The position numbers and the translations under genes are program-made. 11,282 nt of DNA from a bacterium (GTDB lineage Bacteria; Spirochaetota; UBA4802; UBA5550): contig JAAENB010000848.1 in NCBI GenBank assembly GCA_024224995.1, positions 1 to 11,282 of the forward strand. Reading direction: 5' to 3'. Below, in pieces: positions 1-5,948 of the stretch. The notes under the pieces are model-generated. The model searched no databases. It was not told the origin of the DNA and was given only the letters and a program-made list of their open reading frames with translations. Numbering within the stretch: position 1 is the stretch's first letter; every line of letters starts with the position of its first letter.

Positions 1-393
1 CAGGTTCAGGCGGACCAGGTCATTTCCTATGGTTTTCGTAATAACAGTGTTATTCTTGTGAAATATCCGCAGCTGCGCTATGGATTTATCAAAGGTGTAA
101 ACGGTTTGTTTTTTGGATGTTGATTTCAATGTGATAGAGTACAGGTAAATCCCGCTTTCTTTTTGGTTTGTTATGGAAAATCGGATCTGCATATCCTTAT
201 AGTTTATTGTGGCTGACCGGTTGTGCTCTTCAGGTGTCCGGGTCTGGAAAAAGATGAGAATGAGTACAACCACTATGGCATCTACAAAAAGGATTATTCT
301 TGAAAGCTTCCTCTTTCGAGTTCTCCTCTCTGAACCATCATGAGTCCGCAATGATTTTAGCGTCTTTTGAGTAAAAGTCTCTTTCTCATCCAT
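1..393 (-). CDS. Membrane-anchored protein of unknown function, 3' end outside the window
   Basis: The reading frame is open from an ATG at 391-393 to the window edge, giving 131 codons without a stop, so the protein is truncated by the window and not by mutation. Residues 1-29 are polar and strongly basic towards the end (RRTRKRK), residues 30-49 form one hydrophobic helix, and the rest is soluble with a beta-rich pattern. This predicts a single-pass protein with a short cytoplasmic N-terminus and an extracytoplasmic domain. I do not recognise the family. The start lies 23 bp after the stop of the 48-residue gene on the same strand, so the two probably form an operon. There is no good Shine-Dalgarno site directly before this ATG, which fits translation coupled to the gene before it. 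The start is the weakest part of the call; no other ATG stands before the membrane segment. Confidence 0.7.
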   Translation of the reverse strand, partial: MDEKETFTQKTLKSLRTHDGSERRTRKRKLSRIILFVDAIVVVLILIFFQTRTPEEHNRSATINYKDMQIRFSITNQKESGIYLYSITLKSTSKKQTVYTFDKSIAQLRIFHKNNTVITKTIGNDLVRLNL

Positions 394-416
394 ACCAGTT
401 AATTTACTTCTTGAAT

Positions 417-563
417 TTACAGGCTTTGCTCAAGTTCATCAAGCCCCTGTTTAATTAATTTGTATTCTCTTGAACTGCTGTCAAAAGTCGCAAGATATCT
501 TTTAAAATAATCAATCTGTTCGTTTTTCCATTTATTATTCGATTCTTTTTTGTTGTAAAGCAT
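417..563 (-). CDS. Small charged protein, 48 residues, unknown function
   Basis: ATG at 561-563 is preceded by a strong ribosome site (GGAGG with 6 nt spacing), and the frame runs to TAA at 417-419. The product is hydrophilic: a lysine/asparagine-rich start (MLYNKKESNNKWKNE), then a probable amphipathic helix ending in LIKQGLDELEQSL. There is no signal peptide or membrane segment, so it should be cytoplasmic. I do not recognise it. It precedes the membrane-anchored gene by 23 bp on the same strand and is probably co-transcribed with it; a small soluble partner of that protein is one guess. The good ribosome site and the tight spacing are the main reasons to call it despite its size. Confidence 0.6.
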   Translation of the reverse strand: MLYNKKESNNKWKNEQIDYFKRYLATFDSSSREYKLIKQGLDELEQSL

Positions 564-607
564 TATTGCCTCCGTGATTATGTCTTTTAAAAAAAAATCC
601 CCAAAAA

Positions 608-637
608 GTGGGCGGCATGAATATACAGGCCGCCCTT
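608..637 (-). promoter_or_regulatory. GC-rich hairpin in the leader of the 48-residue gene (terminator or attenuator-like)
   Basis: A perfect 7-bp inverted repeat, GGGCGGC (610-616) and GCCGCCC (629-635), encloses a 12-nt loop. Read on the minus strand it is followed by ACTTTTT and then a run of eight T, as in an intrinsic terminator, yet it lies 46 bp before the start codon at 563, with no minus-strand gene further upstream. It could attenuate transcription into the small operon, end a short antisense RNA from the ligase promoter region, or act in the other direction. The arms resemble those of the terminator at 2750-2767. Confidence 0.5.
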
Positions 638-674
638 TGTTCTCTTCTATAAATATATTCGGTTAATTTTTTTT

Positions 675-704
675 TTAACTTAAGCTATTAATTCTTTTTA
701 CAAT
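675..704 (+). promoter_or_regulatory. Probable sigma70-type promoter of the acyl-CoA ligase gene
   Basis: TTAACT (675-680), 18-bp spacer, TACAAT (699-704). The -10 box matches the consensus at five of six positions and the -35 at four. Transcription would start near 711, leaving a leader of about 160 nt before the ATG at 871. The A/T-rich run at 667-678 could act as an upstream element. Confidence 0.45.
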
Positions 705-708
705 ACCG

Positions 709-724
709 AACTGACCTGTCAGTT
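709..724. promoter_or_regulatory. Operator-like palindrome at the ligase transcription start
   Basis: AACTGAC-CT-GTCAGTT is a perfect inverted repeat with a 2-bp centre, placed immediately downstream of the -10 box and over the predicted start of transcription. Such compact palindromes with arms of 6-7 bp are typical of TetR-family sites, and TetR-family repressors commonly control fatty-acid activation genes. A terminator is less likely because a 2-nt loop is too tight, although a T run follows. No regulator gene lies next to it in the window. Confidence 0.45.
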
Positions 725-870
725 TTTTGCGGTTGGACGGTTTTTTTATTGATTTTTTTATAGTCCTATATTCTGATGCTGCTATAAATAAAAATAGAAA
801 ATACATATCCGGGGCAGGAAATGCGTATGTATTTAAGAATACTCAAAGAAAAATAATAGAGGAGATTTTT

Positions 871-2685
871 ATGATAGAACTTAATGGGGCTACAATGCCT
901 GAAATTTTTCAAAATCAGACTATTAAGTATGGTGACAGAGCCTGTGTTGCTTTTAAAAATACGCAAACCAGGTCATTTGAGGATATTTCCTGGAATACCA
1001 TGAATGAACGGGTGCGGAATCTTGCGGGCTTCCTGCTTTCCAAAGGTATTAAAAAAGGAGACAAAATTGGCCTTTTTTCTCCCAACAGGCCCGAATGGTG
1101 GATCGTGGATCTTGCTGCTCTTTCTATTGGGGCCGTAAATGTTCCCATATATGCCACCAACTCCGCTGATGAAACTTTCTATGTCTTAAAACATTCCGAA
1201 TCCAGGATATGTTTTGTCGGTGAAGAGGAACACTGCGATAAAACTCTTGAAGTCGCTAAAAAACTCCCTAAATTGTCCGATATTGTTATATTCGATGATC
1301 TGCCCAAAAAAAAGAAAGGGGTTATCACCCTGGAAGAAGCTTTAAAAAAAGGTTCCGCCTACAAAAAAAAGGGTGATTTCGACAAGCGCCTTAAAGCCGT
1401 TAAACCTTCCGATATTGCCACCATTATTTATACCTCAGGTACTACAGGCGACCCGAAAGGCGTTATGCTGTCTCATAATAACTTTGTTTCCAACGCCCGC
1501 CAGATCCTTACCCTGGTTGAAGAATATGTCGACGACCGTCATTCTTATCTCTCTTTTCTGCCCCTTTCTCATTCTCTGGAGCGTACTGCCGGGTACTATT
1601 TTCCTATGGCTGCCGGATGCACTGTGGCCTTTGCCGAAGAGTTCTCCAAAGTTATTGAAAATATGGCCGAAATTCGTCCCACTATGATTATTAGTGTTCC
1701 CCGGCTCTATGAAAAAATTCATTCAACAATATTATCCCGGCTTCCCGATGCCTCCTTATTTAAACGGACTCTTTTTAAAATGGCTATGGCCACTGCCGCG
1801 AAAAATATGCACTATGTTTGCACAGACAAAGAGCCTAAAGGTCTATTCGCCTTTCAGGTGAACCTGTTCAATAAACTGGTTTTCTCGAAAATTAAAGCCG
1901 GTCTGGGTATGGAAAATATGGAATATGCCGTTTCCGGCGGCGCTCCCCTGTCCGTTTCGGACGCGGAATTCTTCATTGGCATGGGCATCAAAATTACCGA
2001 AGGTTTCGGCCTTACGGAAACTACTCCCGTTACCAATGTTAATCCTCCCTGGAAGATCAAACCCGGCAGTGTTGGGCCTCCTGTTCCGGAAACGGAAATC
2101 CGCATTGCCGATGACGGTGAATACCAGATCAAAGGGCCCCAGGTGATGCTGGGCTACTACAAAAACAAAAAAGCTACTGAAGAAGCCTTTACCAAAGACG
2201 GTTTTTTCAGAACCGGCGATATGGCCCTCATTGACCCCGACGGCTTTGTTTCCATTACGGGCCGTATCAAAGATATCATTGTTACTGCCGGGGGGAAAAA
2301 TATTTCTCCTCAAAATATTGAGAACAGCTGCAAAGCTTCTCCCTTTATCGAACAAGTTGCCATCATCGGCGACCGGAGAAAATATTTATCAGCCCTCATT
2401 ATTCCTGCTTTTGATTCCCTGGAAAAATGGGCCGCTACCAATGATATCGAATTCGCTAATTATACTGAGCTCGTTAATACTCCTGAAGTTCAAAAACTCT
2501 TCGAAAATGAGCTCGCTGCCAATACCATGAACTTTGCCCGGGTTGAACAGATCCGTAAATTCACCCTCCTTGACGCCGAATGGACTCAGGAAACCGGTGA
2601 ACTTACGGCTTCTCTGAAGGTGAAGAGGATGGTGCTGGAAGAGAAATATCAAAATATTATTGAGGGTATGTACCCGTCGGAGTAG
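871..2685 (+). CDS. Long-chain fatty-acid--CoA ligase (AMP-forming), FadD15-like
   Basis: Activates long-chain fatty acids to acyl-CoA via an acyl-adenylate, using ATP and CoA; this feeds beta-oxidation or lipid synthesis at the cytoplasmic side of the membrane. ANL-superfamily motifs are all present (604-residue numbering): P-loop YTSGTTGDPKG at 187-197, EGFGLTETTP at 377-386, GRIKD at 464-468 followed by the TAGGKN hinge region at 472-477, and near the C-terminus ELTASLKVKR, which holds the late lysine typical of long-chain enzymes. The length is normal for the family. I chose the ATG at 871 because AGAGGAG stands 6 nt before it and the protein then begins as family members do; the frame is open back to an ATG at 727, but those 48 extra residues lie within the predicted leader and look untranslated. 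It is a single-gene unit with its own promoter, operator-like site and terminator. Chain-length preference cannot be read from the sequence. Confidence 0.95.
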   Translation: MIELNGATMPEIFQNQTIKYGDRACVAFKNTQTRSFEDISWNTMNERVRNLAGFLLSKGIKKGDKIGLFSPNRPEWWIVDLAALSIGAVNVPIYATNSADETFYVLKHSESRICFVGEEEHCDKTLEVAKKLPKLSDIVIFDDLPKKKKGVITLEEALKKGSAYKKKGDFDKRLKAVKPSDIATIIYTSGTTGDPKGVMLSHNNFVSNARQILTLVEEYVDDRHSYLSFLPLSHSLERTAGYYFPMAAGCTVAFAEEFSKVIENMAEIRPTMIISVPRLYEKIHSTILSRLPDASLFKRTLFKMAMATAAKNMHYVCTDKEPKGLFAFQVNLFNKLVFSKIKAGLGMENMEYAVSGGAPLSVSDAEFFIGMGIKITEGFGLTETTPVTNVNPPWKIKPGSVGPPVPETEIRIADDGEYQIKGPQVMLGYYKNKKATEEAFTKDGFFRTGDMALIDPDGFVSITGRIKDIIVTAGGKNISPQNIENSCKASPFIEQVAIIGDRRKYLSALIIPAFDSLEKWAATNDIEFANYTELVNTPEVQKLFENELAANTMNFARVEQIRKFTLLDAEWTQETGELTASLKVKRMVLEEKYQNIIEGMYPSE

Positions 2686-2745
2686 GGTGGGGGAAAGAAG
2701 GTTATCGGTGGCCGGGTGATCGGTGATCGGTTGGAGAAAAAAAGG

Positions 2746-2771
2746 AAAAGGGCGGCTGCGGCCGTCCTTTT
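2746..2771 (+). terminator. Intrinsic terminator after the ligase gene, probably bidirectional
   Basis: GGGCGGC (2750-2756), loop TGCG, GCCGTCC (2761-2767) with one G-T pair; the stem is extended by AAAA on the left pairing with TTTT on the right. A T run follows on the plus strand and an A run precedes it, so it should also stop the convergent lipoprotein transcript from the minus strand, whose stop codon is at 2782. A 7-bp tandem direct repeat GGTGATC (2715-2728) lies between the ligase stop codon and the hairpin. Confidence 0.85.
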
Positions 2772-2781
2772 TGCGTGAGTA

Positions 2782-3264
2782 TTACATGGTTCGCAGCCAC
2801 ATTAATAGTTGATTATTAATTAAGACTCCGGAATTCCCGGTATATGGTGACTTCGCAAAACTTTGTATATTTACCATTCTTCCCTTTATCGTTACATATT
2901 TAATTGCATCGAAATTATTATATTCATTTTTTTTAAGAAACAGTTTCGCTATCTCTAACGGATAAAAAATCGAAGATGTTTCATTACCCATATATTTTTT
3001 ATTTTTAAGTATTTTGATATCATCATTAGTTACGTTTATTTTAATATAAAGACTATAATCTGATGGTCCTACTGACAAAAAAGACTCTTTTGTTCGATTT
3101 TCAATTATCCATTTTGTGTTTTTTATTTCAAATGGTACTGAAATATATCTATTTATTGCTTTTATATCAGTATTTACTTCGTAAGATTTGTTCTCTTTAC
3201 TGCAAAAAGCAAGGAACATCAATGTAATGGCTAAACATTGATAAAACAAGTTCAATTTAAGCAT
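2782..3264 (-). CDS. Small putative lipoprotein, 160 residues, unknown function
   Basis: The first 21 residues are a short basic start (MLKLN), a hydrophobic stretch and LAFC followed by SKENKS, which looks like a lipoprotein signal peptide with Cys21 as the lipidated residue; Phe at -1 is not canonical, so simple secretion is also possible. The mature part is lysine/asparagine-rich with alternating hydrophobic residues, suggesting a beta-rich domain. I do not recognise the family. The ATG at 3262-3264 comes one base after the stop codon of the lipoprotein gene upstream, so translation is almost certainly coupled; a TTG at 3276 would be an alternative start overlapping that gene. The codons are AT-rich, unlike the neighbouring ligase gene, consistent with accessory DNA. 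Confidence 0.75.
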   Translation of the reverse strand: MLKLNLFYQCLAITLMFLAFCSKENKSYEVNTDIKAINRYISVPFEIKNTKWIIENRTKESFLSVGPSDYSLYIKINVTNDDIKILKNKKYMGNETSSIFYPLEIAKLFLKKNEYNNFDAIKYVTIKGRMVNIQSFAKSPYTGNSGVLINNQLLMWLRTM

Positions 3265-3265
3265 A

Positions 3266-4126
3266 TTATCGAACAACCTGGTATTCTACGGTATCACTGG
3301 TCATATCACCTTGAGCATACGTAACGAGTACTTTATTCGCAATGATATCAATCTTAATTCCTTTAAAATTTTTTGGATCATAAAATATAATCCTGTTTTT
3401 ATCACGGATCAGCACATATTCCATATCCGATCCAAGCCACCTTGATAATTTGAATATTATCTTTTTCCCTTCATTCCTTACGATTAAATCCTTCCCAAGA
3501 TTCAGAGATCCGTCTTCATTTTTACTAATTTTCAGATCAGAGATTTGCGCTCCCGCAGGAGTTCCTACAATAGTAGATTTAGACCCGGAAGAGGAAATTC
3601 CATAGGGATAATAGCTTATTTTATTCGGTTCTACGACTATTTCCTGGTATCCTTTCACTACGGCACCGTTTTCTTTAACTTCAATTTCAATCTCACTGCC
3701 CCAAAAACCTCCGTAATCAATTGTTGCGTCCGATCCATTCTTGATCCATTCCGTATCTGATGACAGAATTCCATCTCCTTTCTCAATAACTTTGAAATCT
3801 TTATTTTTATCTACCTGCATCAACTTCAAAAGATCGAGTGAAAGGTTCATATTGGCATCAAAAAAAATCCCGTTTCCAATATCTACTCCTATATAATGAT
3901 ACGGTTTAGGTACTGTATCATTTCCATCCAGATGCGTCTGGGTGTTTGATCTCATTGTGGTTTGTCTGAAAAGATCTATTCTCAAGAAAAATACATCATA
4001 ATCCAGTTTAACTTGCTGAGGTTCAAAGTCAACTCTACCGGCATGGGCTGGTAGATCCGTCTGCTTCAACGTTGCGCAACTTGCCAGAAGAATGAGCGGC
4101 AACACGAAATAAATCAATTTTTTCAT
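3266..4126 (-). CDS. Putative lipoprotein, 286 residues, unknown function
   Basis: The N-terminus MKKLIYFVLPLILLASC is a textbook lipoprotein signal: two lysines, a hydrophobic core and the lipobox L-A-S-C with Cys17. The mature protein (about 270 residues) shows many alternating hydrophobic strands with Gly/Asp turns and no motif I recognise; its C-terminal half contains an RWLGSDMEYVLIRDKNRIIF stretch that reads as a beta-sheet. I place the start at 4126 because the signal peptide begins exactly there; the open frame extends 23 codons upstream (to 4195), but those residues would sit before the signal peptide. The ribosome site is weak (GGAT, 6 nt). It is followed directly by the second lipoprotein gene and preceded, after 195 bp, by the membrane protein gene. 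Whether it belongs to the same transcript as the DUF4157 gene is open. Confidence 0.85.
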   Translation of the reverse strand: MKKLIYFVLPLILLASCATLKQTDLPAHAGRVDFEPQQVKLDYDVFFLRIDLFRQTTMRSNTQTHLDGNDTVPKPYHYIGVDIGNGIFFDANMNLSLDLLKLMQVDKNKDFKVIEKGDGILSSDTEWIKNGSDATIDYGGFWGSEIEIEVKENGAVVKGYQEIVVEPNKISYYPYGISSSGSKSTIVGTPAGAQISDLKISKNEDGSLNLGKDLIVRNEGKKIIFKLSRWLGSDMEYVLIRDKNRIIFYDPKNFKGIKIDIIANKVLVTYAQGDMTSDTVEYQVVR

Positions 4127-4321
4127 AAAATTATCCAATATTATTATAATAAACATTTGCCGGTACAAGAAGCATTTAATAGAAGATAATTTCAAGTAAT
4201 ATTTTATGAATTCTGATAATAAGAGGGAAGGGGGAGGCCCCTGCGTAAACAGGGATTGACTATATAAAATTTGTTTTGAATCAGGGCAGTTCGCGCGGGA
4301 GATCTGAGTTCGGCTAATATA

Positions 4322-4576
4322 TTAAACAGTGCATACAAATAAAATAAAAAAAATTATAGCCAATCCCAAAGAAACAAACGAACCGATTAAAGGAAAAACA
4401 TTCATTTTCTCCCTGGATTCTTTGTCTGTTATATACCTATATAAAACAACGAAAGGAGTTGGCATAAAAAAATTAAAAAGATCATTCATTTCTAAATCGC
4501 AATAATAACTAAACAATACAACATTAAAACCTGAAGAAATTAATATAAAAACAACACACAATAATATGAAAACCAT
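4322..4576 (-). CDS. Small integral membrane protein, 84 residues (candidate immunity or accessory protein)
   Basis: Two clear hydrophobic helices at residues 2-22 and 60-82, with a moderately hydrophobic middle stretch (FFMPTPFVVLY, 36-46) and a charged loop (TDKESREK, 50-57). The ATG at 4574-4576 is set by a very good ribosome site, GGAGGAG, 4 nt away; an ATG 24 bp further upstream lacks one. The gene begins 33 bp after the DUF4157 gene ends, on the same strand with no terminator between, so the two are almost certainly one operon. In toxin operons, small multi-helix membrane proteins at this position are often immunity proteins against membrane-active toxins; here that is an inference from position only. 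I do not recognise the family. Confidence 0.8.
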   Translation of the reverse strand: MVFILLCVVFILISSGFNVVLFSYYCDLEMNDLFNFFMPTPFVVLYRYITDKESREKMNVFPLIGSFVSLGLAIIFFILFVCTV

Positions 4577-4609
4577 TTTACTCCTCCAAATATCGAGCAT
4601 CTTATTTTT

Positions 4610-5842
4610 TTACTTTTTCTTTTTCCTCCCTTCTCTTCTACCCATTTCCTTTTTATCATGTTCCTGTAACTTTTTTAGTCCTGATGCTTTAGGAGCCCCT
4701 TTAGACAAAGTAATGATACCAAGCGCTGTTCCAAGGAAAGGAACGCATTCAGCTAAACTTCTTAATGTAGATTTTTCAATCTCAAAATTTTTTACATCTG
4801 CTAAGTCATCTATCCCAGGCTTTAGCGCTTTTAGAACGCTAAAAGCTTTAGTTGCTCTTGCAAGCCTGACAATTGTTATAATATCTGATGCTAAGTCAAT
4901 AGCAACAGATATTACTTGACAGGTCAATTCAAATTTTTTATCATCCTCAATGAATTTACTTACAGACACTCTCTTTCCATCTTTTATTATGTAGTAATCC
5001 AAACTAGGGGCGTCTATAAGTACTGCATCAGGATCACCTCCAGTACCATCGTTATACTCTACATGTATTTTATATAAATTTCCATAGTTACCATGGAATG
5101 CGCGCAAAAAGTCACTCCTGTGCCAATAATTTATTTCTGTCAAAAAAAGATCCTCCGATGTATATTCAACAGGTTCACCCTTGTTTTCAAATGCATAGTT
5201 AGATCCATCTGATATATATATCTTAGCCTGTATTTCCGGAGTTTTCCTCTGCACACCTTTCCTCTGCTGCAACACATGAGTCAACTCATGCCCCAGCAGC
5301 TTCTTCCCCGCTCTCGAATCAAGGTTCCTGCCATTCCGCGCAGCAAACACAATATCATGCCCCGCAGTAAACGCCTCCGCGTTAATAGACCTTGCCAGCT
5401 TATCGGCTCTACTCCCGGTATGAACCCGCACATCACCAAGATAGGTATTCAGCCTTGACTCCATGCCTTCACGAAATTGTTTATTCAACGGAGCCCCGGT
5501 CCCCTTGATACCGTTTAACCCGGATTCAAACCCCGCAGGAACTTCCATCCCTCCTGAAGAGCCTTTTGCCTGGATCTCCGGTGTTTCCACTTCTTTAGAC
5601 TGGACCTGCGCGTCGGTCATATTCACGACCTTTTCAGCTACGGCATCGGCTTCTTTTTCATAAACATCGTTTGGGCTGCCAACGGTCAATTTGGCCTGGA
5701 TATTGCTCATTAACATCTTTCCGTATTCCTGGTTCCCAACAATGCTTTGGAGGGAGGGAGAACCTGCACCGGCGCTTTTTGAGGCTTTACTTTTTTGCTG
5801 CACCGTATTTTTCGGTTTATTCTTGTAGAATCTATTTGTCAT
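4610..5842 (-). CDS. DUF4157 (eCIS core domain) protein with HExxH motif and unrecognised C-terminal region
   Basis: 410 residues. A low-complexity Lys/Ser start (1-50) is followed by VGSPNDVYEKEADAVAEKV (54-72), the conserved lead-in of DUF4157 proteins. The DUF4157 domain lies at about 115-195 and includes LGDVRVHTGSRADKLARSIN and a zinc-metallopeptidase-type HELTHVLQQ with H185, E186 and H189 intact. Proteins of this family are commonly linked to extracellular contractile injection systems and carry varied toxin tails; whether the domain cleaves anything is not settled. The tail (about 208-410) is unfamiliar: a mixed region rich in Tyr and Asp, two hydrophobic stretches (308-328 and 363-380), and a Lys/Arg-rich end. 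Short IQAK motifs recur at 48-51, 90-93 and 204-207, and VQRK at 197-200. There is no signal peptide. The start has GGGAGG about 8 nt upstream and a near-consensus promoter. No injection-system structural genes are visible in the window. Confidence 0.9.
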   Translation of the reverse strand: MTNRFYKNKPKNTVQQKSKASKSAGAGSPSLQSIVGNQEYGKMLMSNIQAKLTVGSPNDVYEKEADAVAEKVVNMTDAQVQSKEVETPEIQAKGSSGGMEVPAGFESGLNGIKGTGAPLNKQFREGMESRLNTYLGDVRVHTGSRADKLARSINAEAFTAGHDIVFAARNGRNLDSRAGKKLLGHELTHVLQQRKGVQRKTPEIQAKIYISDGSNYAFENKGEPVEYTSEDLFLTEINYWHRSDFLRAFHGNYGNLYKIHVEYNDGTGGDPDAVLIDAPSLDYYIIKDGKRVSVSKFIEDDKKFELTCQVISVAIDLASDIITIVRLARATKAFSVLKALKPGIDDLADVKNFEIEKSTLRSLAECVPFLGTALGIITLSKGAPKASGLKKLQEHDKKEMGRREGRKKKK

Positions 5843-5874
5843 TTCCCGGCCTCCCGGACTGTAATAGTCTTCTA

Positions 5875-5903
5875 AATATACACCATCTCAGGCGGGTTGT
5901 CAA
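5875..5903 (-). promoter_or_regulatory. Strong sigma70-type promoter for the DUF4157 gene
   Basis: On the minus strand TTGACA (5898-5903) is followed by a 17-bp spacer and TATATT (5875-5880). The -35 box is perfect and the -10 matches five of six. Transcription would start near 5868, about 26 nt before the ATG. This makes the DUF4157 gene the head of its own unit, separate from the pentapeptide gene. Confidence 0.75.
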
Positions 5904-5948
5904 ATTGATTTATTTAATTCTCCGGGGATCTCGGTACCAGGTATAACT

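Noticed and set aside
727..870. 48-residue N-terminal extension of the acyl-CoA ligase
   Set aside because: It begins right after the predicted transcription start with no ribosome site, while ATG at 871 has AGAGGAG and fits the family start.
1843..2355. 170-codon antisense frame inside the acyl-CoA ligase gene
   Set aside because: It overlaps the conserved adenylation motifs in antisense and has no independent signals.
4238..4254. CCCTG-N7-CAGGG inverted repeat between the membrane protein and lipoprotein genes
   Set aside because: The stem is only 5 bp with no T run on either strand, so I do not call a terminator or operator.
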